Source: Bacteroidales bacterium UBA1711 (GTDB lineage: Bacteria > Bacteroidota > Bacteroidia > Bacteroidales > P3). Taken from it: a stretch of 6,774 bases of DNA. Where the stretch lies: the NCBI GenBank assembly GCA_002317325.1, contig DCJB01000077.1:1-6774 (forward strand), read 5' to 3'. Within the stretch, counting starts at the first letter, position 1, and each line of letters starts with the position of its first letter. Below are positions 1-5,994 of the stretch, one piece after another. The notes beneath the pieces were generated by a model. The model saw only the letters and a program-made list of their open reading frames with translations, did not search any database and was not told the origin of the DNA. The translations under genes and the position numbers were made by a program.

Positions 1-1
1 A

Positions 2-2086
2 AATCGTTTCACACTTCCCCTCAACCAGTTGTATCTCGATCCAAATAACTACCGTCTGTTGGATAGTGGAAGTTATCAGTACATCCCATTGTCTGACGCT
101 ATGAGACCTGAAATCCAGGAACAGACGCTCCGCCGGTTGTGGGGAAAAGCAGAATCGGGCATTCAGGATCTTATTGACAGTTTCATGCAGAACGGATTTC
201 TCAATCTCGAACCAATTCAGGTGATGAAGCTTCAAGAGGACAAATATCTTGTTACTGAGGGAAACCGCCGAACAGCCACGCTAAAATATCTCCAGAAAAA
301 AACTCGGGAAGGAGACTCGACGGGACTTGTGGATTCTCACACTTTCGAGGCCATAGAAGTCATGCTCATTGAGAACGTTGACAGCAGCGAGCACTTGGTG
401 ATGATGGGATTGCATCACATTGGGGGCAAGAAGCGATGGAACTCACTGAATCAGGCCCGGCTAATTGATGACTTGCATAAAAAATACCACAAAACTGAAG
501 AAGAAATACAACGTTCCTTAGGCATATCTCGACAAGCAGTAAACAAGTGCTTGCGTACACTCGCTTTGGTAGAGAGTTATAAGAAGAGCGATTACGGAGA
601 CCAATTTCGGAGCGATAAGTATTCTTATTTCGAAGAAGTAATTGGAAGTCCAGAGATGAGAGAATGGTTGGATTGGGATCAAGCTTCTATGAGGTGTCGG
701 AAGTCTGTTCGCGAAGAGAGGCTCTTTTCCTGGCTTTCCTACCAAGAAGACATTTCAGCGGGCGAGCGTAAGGAAGCCGTAATTGCCAAAAGTGATGATA
801 TTCGAGTACTCAAGAAGTTTATCAATGACGAGAATGCGGTGAGAGTGATGGAGCAGACGGGAAGCGTAGCAGAAGGCTTTTCCTTCAGTTCGTTGGCAGG
901 AAAGAACCGTGTGGGTCACGCGTTGGAAACAATGAAGCGAGAGTTGGCCTTATTGAAGGCTGAGGCTGTGTTTACAAAAGCCTATCAAACTGACATCAAC
1001 AAGTTGGCAGAGGAATTGCATGGACTTACTTTGAGCAGACTGTCTAAAAAGATGAAGCCTGATGTGCTCATGCCTTCAATAGACGGTAATCTTTTCTCCG
1101 AAGTCATAGTCAACAGATACAAAACGCTCTCGGACCTCAGACTCAGCAATCTAAGACAATTCAATCTGTTTGTTGGTGAAAACAATTCGGGAAAAACAAC
1201 GTGTTTGGAGGCTCTATATTGCCAAACGTTGATGAACGACTTGCCAAGATATGTTGAACTCATACAATTTCGCAACAGGGCTGGAAACCAGGTCTCGTTA
1301 TCATGGATTTTGGATCAGCTGGGGCCTATCAGCATTTCAACGTCAGTCAACGGGGTGTCTTGTGCTACGACAATTGAGGTTGAACAAACAGTGGAAAAAG
1401 TAACAAAAAGGGGGTACATCGGGACACTCAAAGGATGTTCACAATCTGATGGAAACCAATTTGATTCAGTTATCCATGCCTATGAAGGAGGCAAATATGA
1501 TGAGCGTTATCAGCGTCTGGTTCATATATGCCCAAGTGCAATTACTTCCCCTTATCGATATAATGCCGATTGGCTATTTGAGGCTCATAACTATGTTCTA
1601 AATGAAGATATGTATGATGAGTTGATGTGGTTTATTCGCAACGAAGTAGATTGTACAATCAAGGAAATACAGGCATCCGTTACTACGCAGGGGCGGCGGT
1701 TCATCGTCACCTCTACTCAGTTGAGCAAGGGCATTGACCTTGCGCAGTATGGCGAGGGGCTGCAGCGAATCTTTGAGATTTCGCTCTTCATCATGTCATG
1801 CCGCGGCGGGTGCGTGATGATTGACGAGGTGGAGAGCGGCATACACAAACGTTTGGTTGCGCCCTTTATCCACTTTATCGACAAGCTGTCCGTGCTGTGC
1901 AACGTCCAGGTCTTTGCCACCACCCACAGCCGAGAGGCGGTGGAACTGATTGTTGAGAACGTGCCGCCCCGAAGACTGTCGGTCGCCCGGCTGGAGAGGA
2001 ATGAGTCGGGCAGCATTACAGCCGTGCAGTCCACGGGCGAAGAGGTGAAGTTCATGTTTGACAACGGAGAGATAGACATCAGATAG
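2..2086 (+). CDS. ParB/Srx-like domain-HTH-AAA (OLD/AAA15-type) ATPase fusion, 5'-partial
   Basis: Probable nucleic-acid-sensing ATPase of a two-gene defence-like module. The frame is open to the left edge: codons before the TTG at 29 read NRFTLPLNQ and join a ParB-style LYLDPNNYR segment, so the true start is upstream and TTG 29 is not a start. Counting from that TTG as residue 1: a ParB/sulfiredoxin-like domain at about 1-135, with the EGNRR core at 77-81; a helix-turn-helix at about 157-180 (LGISRQAVNKCLRTL); a helical linker; then an ATPase at about 355-685. The ATPase has Walker A GENNSGKT (383-390), a signature-like GEGLQR (575-580), Walker B VMIDEVE (596-602) and a TTHSREA H-motif (631-637), the OLD/AAA15 pattern. 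No TOPRIM domain is fused; the next gene supplies one, 3 nt after this stop. GC rises sharply near position 1690. Domain calls are by motif; the defence role is inferred. Confidence 0.85.
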   Translation, partial: NRFTLPLNQLYLDPNNYRLLDSGSYQYIPLSDAMRPEIQEQTLRRLWGKAESGIQDLIDSFMQNGFLNLEPIQVMKLQEDKYLVTEGNRRTATLKYLQKKTREGDSTGLVDSHTFEAIEVMLIENVDSSEHLVMMGLHHIGGKKRWNSLNQARLIDDLHKKYHKTEEEIQRSLGISRQAVNKCLRTLALVESYKKSDYGDQFRSDKYSYFEEVIGSPEMREWLDWDQASMRCRKSVREERLFSWLSYQEDISAGERKEAVIAKSDDIRVLKKFINDENAVRVMEQTGSVAEGFSFSSLAGKNRVGHALETMKRELALLKAEAVFTKAYQTDINKLAEELHGLTLSRLSKKMKPDVLMPSIDGNLFSEVIVNRYKTLSDLRLSNLRQFNLFVGENNSGKTTCLEALYCQTLMNDLPRYVELIQFRNRAGNQVSLSWILDQLGPISISTSVNGVSCATTIEVEQTVEKVTKRGYIGTLKGCSQSDGNQFDSVIHAYEGGKYDERYQRLVHICPSAITSPYRYNADWLFEAHNYVLNEDMYDELMWFIRNEVDCTIKEIQASVTTQGRRFIVTSTQLSKGIDLAQYGEGLQRIFEISLFIMSCRGGCVMIDEVESGIHKRLVAPFIHFIDKLSVLCNVQVFATTHSREAVELIVENVPPRRLSVARLERNESGSITAVQSTGEEVKFMFDNGEIDIR

Positions 2087-2089
2087 CCC

Positions 2090-2893
2090 ATGAAGATTAC
2101 GCTGGTAATGTGCGAAGGTCCGCACGACTCTGCTTTTCTCTCCCGCCTCTTGAAGGCGAACGGATTTAAGGCCTATTCAGAACCAATTCAAACCTATCCT
2201 CAGCCAGTGAAGGATTTTGTGGTGGGGCAGTTGAAAGTCTGCGATGAGGGAGTCAATATCTGCGAGTCGAGGAATGGAAGATTGCTGCCCTCTTACGCCT
2301 TGAAGAAGAAAGAGGGAGACGACTTCCTTTTCTTGTTCAACATGGGCGGCGATACCCAGAAGGAAAAGCGAGAAATCATCGTCAAATATATGGCGAAGAC
2401 AGCAAACCCCATGTTTTCAAGGGGGAGCGAAGGCTTCTCGCTGCGGTTAGCATACGTCTATGATGCTGATAAAAAGGGGGTGGACGTGAGAATTTCAGAG
2501 GTAAATGACGAGCTGAAAGAGTTCGGCATAGCCATAGAACCCATCAGTCAGAGCGGATGGAGCCCGTTGTCAAAGGTTGAGTTTGGTGCCTACATCTTCG
2601 CTGATTCAAATAGGCAGGGAAGGCTGGAGAATTTGGTGCTGCCAGCAATGAAGGACACTTGCCCCAAAGCCTTCGGTGCAGCCGAGCAATACCTTGATAG
2701 AAGAGACTCGTATGGCCTTCCTTCAGAGATGGGGAAGGGTTACGACATAGGCAAGTCGCTGATTTCGATTATCGGGCAGCTGGAGAAGTCGGGCTGCGCC
2801 AATGCGGCAATCATAGAGCAGTCGCACTTTATCGACAATGATAAATTAATGGCATACAGTACTATAAAGGAGATAATTCGCTTTCTGAACTGA
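2090..2893 (+). CDS. TOPRIM-domain protein (DUF3226/OLD-nuclease-like), partner of the upstream ATPase
   Basis: Likely the nuclease or effector half of the module. The 267-residue product opens with a TOPRIM first motif, LVMCEGPHDSAFL, placing the conserved Glu at 9 and Asp at 12. The second motif is AYVYDADKKG, with the DxD acidic pair at 125 and 127. A GRLENLVLP segment (177-185) resembles the DUF3226 motif that adds a further acidic residue (Glu180). These are the metal-binding residues expected of a TOPRIM catalytic centre, and all are intact. No signal peptide or membrane segment is visible. The ATG lies 3 nt after the ATPase stop, so the two genes are almost certainly co-transcribed and probably coupled in translation. 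By analogy with OLD and PARIS (AriA/AriB), the ATPase would hold or gate this protein until triggered; that mechanism is inferred. An alternative is a DNA-repair pair of RecF/RecR-like logic. Confidence 0.8.
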   Translation: MKITLVMCEGPHDSAFLSRLLKANGFKAYSEPIQTYPQPVKDFVVGQLKVCDEGVNICESRNGRLLPSYALKKKEGDDFLFLFNMGGDTQKEKREIIVKYMAKTANPMFSRGSEGFSLRLAYVYDADKKGVDVRISEVNDELKEFGIAIEPISQSGWSPLSKVEFGAYIFADSNRQGRLENLVLPAMKDTCPKAFGAAEQYLDRRDSYGLPSEMGKGYDIGKSLISIIGQLEKSGCANAAIIEQSHFIDNDKLMAYSTIKEIIRFLN

Positions 2894-2895
2894 GA

Positions 2896-2927
2896 GTGCT
2901 TGGGGGCTTGGTGGCTTAGGCAGTTGG
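2896..2927 (+). repeat. Degenerate 8-bp tandem repeat (4 units)
   Basis: Directly after the TOPRIM stop codon (2891-2893), four consecutive 8-mers read gtgcttgg, gggcttgg, tggcttag and gcagttgg. They share a G-rich GGCTTGG-like core in exact 8-bp phase. A single related unit (gggcttgg) recurs at 3604-3611 in the doubtful leader of hflX. I recall G-rich GCTT(G/A)G tracts of this kind between genes in other Bacteroidota, but I cannot verify that here. No function is evident. The array marks the join between the lower-GC cassette and the downstream high-GC genes. Confidence 0.5.
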
Positions 2928-3021
2928 AAACCTTTTCACATTCGGCGACTGATAGAGCAAAAGGCACAAAAAGCAATCTATTGATACTCTCTGTACAAGA
3001 TATACACTAATAACACTCATC

Positions 3022-3555
3022 ATGCCAAGACCACGCACGAAAGACGAACTGCTTGCCGCGGCTGAGAGCGGCTACCGCAAGTTGATGGACTTCATTGCCT
3101 CCATGAGCGAAAAGGAGCTCGCCACTCCGTTCTGCTTCGACGGCCCCAAAATGACCGAGGCGCACTGGAAACGGGACAAGAACCTCCGCGATGTCGTCGT
3201 ACACCTACACGAATGGCAGCAGCTTATGCTGAAGTTCGTGGAGAATAACCGCACTGCCGCCAAGCCCGTGCCGTTCCTTCCCGCCCCCTACACCTGGAAG
3301 ACCTACGCCGCAATGAATCAGGACATATTCCTCCGCCATCAAGACACCTCGTTGGAAGAGGCCCTCTCCGCCCTCGACGAGACCCACAAAAAAGTCGTGG
3401 CTCTCGCCCAAGGCTATTCCGACGAGGAACTCTTCACCAAAAAGTACTTCGCCTGGACCGGCACCACCGACCTCGGCTCCTACTTCGTCAGCACCACCTC
3501 CAGCCACTACGACTGGGCGCTAAAGAAACTCAAGGAACATCGCAAAAGGGTATAG
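3022..3555 (+). CDS. ClbS/DfsB family (DUF1706) four-helix-bundle protein
   Basis: A 177-residue protein of the length typical of the ClbS/DfsB family. Diagnostic features are the start MPRPRTKDELLAAAESGY, the helix-2 segment RDVVVHLHEWQQLML (56-70), a central proline-rich loop with PAPYTWKTYAAMNQ (87-100), and the C-terminal SSHYDWALKKLKEH helix (160-173). The fold is a DinB-like four-helix bundle. The founding member, ClbS, is a cyclopropane hydrolase that protects colibactin producers from their own genotoxin. Most homologues occur in bacteria without a colibactin cluster and have unknown substrates, and no biosynthetic gene is visible here. It is a soluble cytoplasmic protein with no signal peptide. 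The start ATG has an A/T-rich leader without a Shine-Dalgarno sequence. Its stop lies 2 nt before the first possible hflX start, so the pair is probably co-transcribed. The family call is firm; its biochemical role here is unknown. Confidence 0.85.
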   Translation: MPRPRTKDELLAAAESGYRKLMDFIASMSEKELATPFCFDGPKMTEAHWKRDKNLRDVVVHLHEWQQLMLKFVENNRTAAKPVPFLPAPYTWKTYAAMNQDIFLRHQDTSLEEALSALDETHKKVVALAQGYSDEELFTKKYFAWTGTTDLGSYFVSTTSSHYDWALKKLKEHRKRV

Positions 3556-3557
3556 AC

Positions 3558-4850
3558 ATGACGTGGAAACCGAATAATCACGGGAAGTGGAAAAGCCCCG
3601 TGGGGGCTTGGGAGGCCGAGGGGATGGCGAAGAAGCGCCCCACACCGCAGGAACGCAACACCTTCAGCACCGAGGAGGTGCCGGAGAAGGCCATACTGGT
3701 GGCCGTGTGTGCCAGCGGCACCACCTTGGAGCGGACGCAGGAGTGCCTCAACGAGCTGGCCTTCCTCTTGGACACCGCAGGCGGCGTGGCCGTGAAGCAG
3801 GTGATTCAGCGCTTGGAGCGTCCCGACACACGCACCTACGTGGGCAGCGGCAAGATTGAGGAAATCAAGGAGTATAAGAATGCCACCGACGCCGATTTCT
3901 TAGTCTTCGACGACGAGCTGTCGCCCGCCCAGCTGCGCAACCTCGAGCGGGAGTTCGGCTGCCGCATTCTTGACCGCACCACGCTCATCCTCGACATCTT
4001 CGCAAAGCGTGCCCGCACCAGCATTGCCAAGACTCAGGTGGAACTGGCACAGCTGCAATACATGCTGCCGCGGCTCACCCGTATGTGGACGCACCTCGAG
4101 CGGCAGCGGGGCGGCATAGGAATGCGTGGCCCCGGCGAGACCCAGATAGAGACCGACCGCCGCCTCATAACCGAAAAGATTGCCCTCCTCAAGGAGAAGC
4201 TCCAGGCCATCGACAAGCAGAAAGTCCTCCAGCGCAAGAACCGCGAGAGCCTCGTGCGGGTGGCCTTGGTGGGCTATACCAACGTGGGCAAATCGACGCT
4301 GATGAACCTCTTGAGCAAGAGCGACGTGTTTGCCGAGAACAAACTCTTCGCCACCCTCGACACCACGGTGCGCAAGGTGGTGCTGGGCAACCTGCCCTTC
4401 CTGCTCACCGACACGGTGGGCTTCATCCGCAAGCTGCCCCACGGCTTGGTGGAGTCGTTCAAATCGACCTTGGACGAGGTGTGCGAGGCCGACATCCTGC
4501 TCCACGTGGTCGATATTTCGCACCCCAACTACGAGGATCAGATTGCCGCCGTCAACCGCACGCTGGAGGAGATAGGGGCTAACGACAAGCCCTCCTTCAT
4601 GGTGTTCAACAAAATAGACGCATACACCTACGTCGAGAAGGACGAAGACGACCTCAGCCCGATGACCAAGGCCAACTGGACGCTGCCCATGCTGGAGGAG
4701 AGCTGGATGTCGAAAGAGTCCGAGAACGGCAAGACCATCTTCATCAGCGCCGCCAACCACGAGAACATCGAGCGGCTGCGCGAACTGCTCTATGAGGAGG
4801 TGAAGAAAATTCACGCCGTCCGCTATCCCTACAACAACTTCCTCTATTAG
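3558..4850 (+). CDS. hflX: GTPase HflX (ribosome-splitting/rescue GTPase)
   Basis: HflX binds the 50S subunit and, in characterised species, splits stalled 70S ribosomes during heat or other stress. Residues below count from ATG 3558. The N-terminal HflX domain has YVGSGKIEEIKEY (94-106) and DDELSPAQLRNLE (118-130). The conserved linker is RGGIGMRGPGETQIETDRR (184-202). The G domain has G1 GYTNVGKS (239-246), G2 around ATLDTT (265-270), G3 DTVG (285-288), G4 NKID (351-354) and G5 SAA (397-399). About 40 acidic and polar residues separate G4 from G5, longer than I expect from E. coli. The start is uncertain. Residues 1-22 are low-complexity and unlike the family, and lie over a repeat unit and a hairpin. 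ATG 3624 (MAKKRPTPQERN, residue 23), preceded by a purine-rich gaggccgagggg, gives a 408-residue protein and is my preferred start. A 62-bp degraded copy of the G1 region lies at 5898-5959. Confidence 0.95.
   Translation: MTWKPNNHGKWKSPVGAWEAEGMAKKRPTPQERNTFSTEEVPEKAILVAVCASGTTLERTQECLNELAFLLDTAGGVAVKQVIQRLERPDTRTYVGSGKIEEIKEYKNATDADFLVFDDELSPAQLRNLEREFGCRILDRTTLILDIFAKRARTSIAKTQVELAQLQYMLPRLTRMWTHLERQRGGIGMRGPGETQIETDRRLITEKIALLKEKLQAIDKQKVLQRKNRESLVRVALVGYTNVGKSTLMNLLSKSDVFAENKLFATLDTTVRKVVLGNLPFLLTDTVGFIRKLPHGLVESFKSTLDEVCEADILLHVVDISHPNYEDQIAAVNRTLEEIGANDKPSFMVFNKIDAYTYVEKDEDDLSPMTKANWTLPMLEESWMSKESENGKTIFISAANHENIERLRELLYEEVKKIHAVRYPYNNFLY
3593..3609 (+). promoter_or_regulatory. Perfect 7-bp hairpin upstream of the probable hflX start
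   Basis: aagcccc (3593-3599), loop gtg, then ggggctt (3603-3609) forms a perfect GC-rich stem ending 14 nt before ATG 3624. No T-run follows, so it is not an intrinsic terminator. If translation begins at 3624, the hairpin sits in the clbS-hflX spacer, where it could affect mRNA stability or ribosome access. If translation begins at 3558, it lies inside coding sequence and may mean nothing. Confidence 0.35.
4222..4283 (+). repeat. Parent copy of the duplicated hflX P-loop segment
   Basis: This 62-bp stretch of hflX encodes VLQRKNRESLVRVALVGYTN, running into the G1 motif. It matches 5898-5959 without gaps at 55 of 62 positions. It is the intact copy, in frame inside the gene. Confidence 0.7.
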
Positions 4851-4870
4851 AGACTGCTTTTTTTTGAAAC

Positions 4871-5674
4871 ATGAAAACTAACCCCATTCTCGCTGGACTC
4901 ATGGCACTGGTGGTCGCAATGCTCACGGTGGCGTGCCAGCCCGAATCAACACAAAAAACCATTATGAACGAAGAATGCCTTATTTGTGGCGAAAAGCTGG
5001 AATACTTGAATCGGGATACGTTGATGGAGTGTGTGCTCTGCCACAAGCAGGAAATGAGCAAGACCCGTTGCAAGGCGGGCCATTATGTGTGCAACGACTG
5101 CCACACGCAGGGGCTGGATTCAATCATACGCCTGTGCATGGGCCGTCCCTCTCGCAATCCGATAGAGATACTCCGTATGTTGATGGGACAGCCGTTCTGC
5201 CACATGCACGGCCCGGAACATCACGTGTTGGTGGGTGCAGCATTACTCACCGCCTATTATAACAGCGTGAAAGCCATGCCGGAGTCCGATTCGGTCTATC
5301 AGATTGAACTGGAGCCTGCTTTGTTGGAGATGATTGCGCGCGGAGAGCAGGTGCCCGGGGGTGCCTGCGGCTACTGGGGCGCATGCGGCGCATCGTTGAG
5401 TACGGGAATGTTCGTTGCCATCGTCACCCGCAATACGCCGTTGTCGAAGGAGACTTGGCGGCTCTCGAATCTGATGACATCAAAGGCACTGGCCCAGGTG
5501 GCGGCACACGGCGGTCCCCGGTGCTGCAAGCGCGACTCATACCTCTCGGTGTTGGCGGCCGTGGATTTCTGCGAGGAGTATCTTCATGTGAAGTTGGTAT
5601 GTCAGCCTGTGGTGTGTACCCACAGCGGGATGAACAACCAGTGCATCGGCAGCCGGTGTCCGTTTAAGGAATAG
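4871..5674 (+). CDS. Cysteine-rich DUF5714-like protein with predicted lipoprotein signal
   Basis: A 267-residue protein. Residues 1-22 look like a lipoprotein signal: Lys2, a hydrophobic core (ILAGLMALVVAMLTV) and a lipobox-like TVAC with Cys22. Position -3 is Thr, which is not canonical. The mature part opens with zinc-ribbon-like knuckles: C36/C39, C54/C57, C67, H71, C74/C77. Then come CHMHGPEHH (110-118), GACGYWGACG (164-173), a CC pair (218-219) and C-terminal cysteines at 234, 244, 249, 258 and 263. I recognise this as the DUF5714 pattern, a family of unknown function with a presumed metal site. Homologues as I recall them are soluble and begin near MNEECLICG, which here is ATG 4964 (residue 32). 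The choice is therefore between an exported, lipid-anchored version from 4871 and a cytoplasmic one from 4964. It starts 20 nt after the hflX stop, behind a T8 run, and is probably in the same transcript. Confidence 0.8.
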   Translation: MKTNPILAGLMALVVAMLTVACQPESTQKTIMNEECLICGEKLEYLNRDTLMECVLCHKQEMSKTRCKAGHYVCNDCHTQGLDSIIRLCMGRPSRNPIEILRMLMGQPFCHMHGPEHHVLVGAALLTAYYNSVKAMPESDSVYQIELEPALLEMIARGEQVPGGACGYWGACGASLSTGMFVAIVTRNTPLSKETWRLSNLMTSKALAQVAAHGGPRCCKRDSYLSVLAAVDFCEEYLHVKLVCQPVVCTHSGMNNQCIGSRCPFKE

Positions 5675-5731
5675 TCGCGGCAGGCGCTGTTCCGCGGCGA
5701 CTTCTGCGTCTGGAACTGTTGATAATATAGT

Positions 5732-5805
5732 AGGACTGCCGAGGTCGCCATGGGCGTTCCGCCGCCCCTTGTGCATATGGTGGCTTTTCCCTGCCACCTC
5801 GTCCT
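5732..5805. other. Candidate structured element, possible three-way fold
   Basis: Complementary blocks nest as follows. aggac (5732-5736) pairs with gtcct (5801-5805). It stacks on gagg (5741-5744) with cctc (5797-5800), leaving a 4-nt bulge on the left. Inside are two hairpins: gggcg/cgccc (5752-5756/5763-5767) and tggc/gcca (5781-5784/5793-5796). The second can extend to ggtggc/gccacc (5779-5784/5793-5798) at the cost of the outer stem. The pairings are seen by eye. In GC-rich sequence some of this is expected by chance, and I recognise no known RNA family. Confidence 0.3.
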
Positions 5806-5838
5806 TGGCGCGACGGCGCTGGAAATTCGGAGACTTCA

Positions 5839-5873
5839 AGTGCCGCTCGAAGGTGTGCAGTGCCGCTGGAGGG
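5839..5873 (+). repeat. Direct repeat, two 15-bp copies with 20-bp period
   Basis: agtgccgctcgaagg (5839-5853) recurs as agtgccgctggaggg (5859-5873), matching at 13 of 15 positions with a 5-bp spacer. There is no third copy on either side. It lies between the foldable block and the hflX fragment; its role is unknown. Confidence 0.45.
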
Positions 5874-5897
5874 GCTACAAAAATCTTTTTTTAACGT

Positions 5898-5959
5898 AAG
5901 TCCTCCAGACCAAGAACCGCGAGAGCCTCGTACGGGTGGTCTTGGTGGGATGCACCAAC
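5898..5959 (+). pseudogene. Degraded fragment of hflX (G1/P-loop segment)
   Basis: This stretch aligns without gaps to hflX 4222-4283 at 55 of 62 positions, with mismatches at 5909, 5910, 5932, 5940, 5950, 5952 and 5953. In the hflX frame it reads VLQTKNRESLVRVVLVGCTN, against VLQRKNRESLVRVALVGYTN in the gene. Two of the five changed codons are synonymous. Similarity stops at both ends: a TAA overlaps the left edge (5897-5899), and the right edge continues as unrelated HSS-type codons where hflX has VGKS. The fragment is on the same strand as hflX, about 1.7 kb downstream, and cannot encode a functional product. It is most simply a remnant of a partial duplication, or of a lost hflX copy or paralogue. 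Confidence 0.7.
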
Positions 5960-5994
5960 CATTCATCCATTCCTCTCCCCCGAAAAAAACACTG

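Larger units (their letters stand above)
5675..5994. other. Convergent intergenic region without a supported gene
   Basis: This 320-bp gap separates the + strand DUF5714-like gene from the end of uvrC on the - strand. Short open frames exist on both strands but none has a family signature. The content, in order, is: a weak 6-bp stem at 5673-5678/5697-5702 overlapping the DUF5714-like stop; a GC-rich foldable block (5732-5805); a 20-bp-period direct repeat (5839-5873); an aaaaatcttttttt tract (5879-5892); a degraded hflX fragment (5898-5959); and an A7 run (5983-5989), which is a T7 on the uvrC strand. No convincing GC-stem-plus-T-run terminator is present for either gene. Confidence 0.7.

Noticed and set aside
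29..31. TTG at 29 as the start of the ParB-ATPase gene
   Set aside because: The reading frame is open to position 2 and the upstream codons continue a typical ParB-like N-terminal segment, so the gene begins outside the window.
2981..3008. ttgata ... tacact as a promoter for the clbS-like gene
   Set aside because: It resembles a sigma-70 promoter of E. coli type, but Bacteroidota promoters use TTTG and TAnnTTTG elements, which are not seen here at the right spacing.
3900..4814. 304-codon open frame on the - strand inside hflX
   Set aside because: It is wholly antisense to a confidently identified gene in high-GC DNA, where long shadow frames are expected, and its Val/Gly/His-rich product matches no family I recognise.
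4858..4865. T8 run after hflX as an intrinsic terminator or phase-variable tract
   Set aside because: No GC-rich stem precedes it, and it is 5 nt from the next start. Slippage here would not alter a reading frame, and nothing shows that it sets promoter spacing.
5879..5892. aaaaatcttttttt as a bidirectional terminator
   Set aside because: The only pairing is A with T over a 2-nt loop, too weak, with no adjacent GC stem on either strand.
5537..5966. Roughly 100-codon - strand frames in and around the convergent intergenic region
   Set aside because: They overlap the end of the DUF5714-like gene or the hflX fragment, are Arg/Pro-rich without motifs, and compete in different frames over the same bases.
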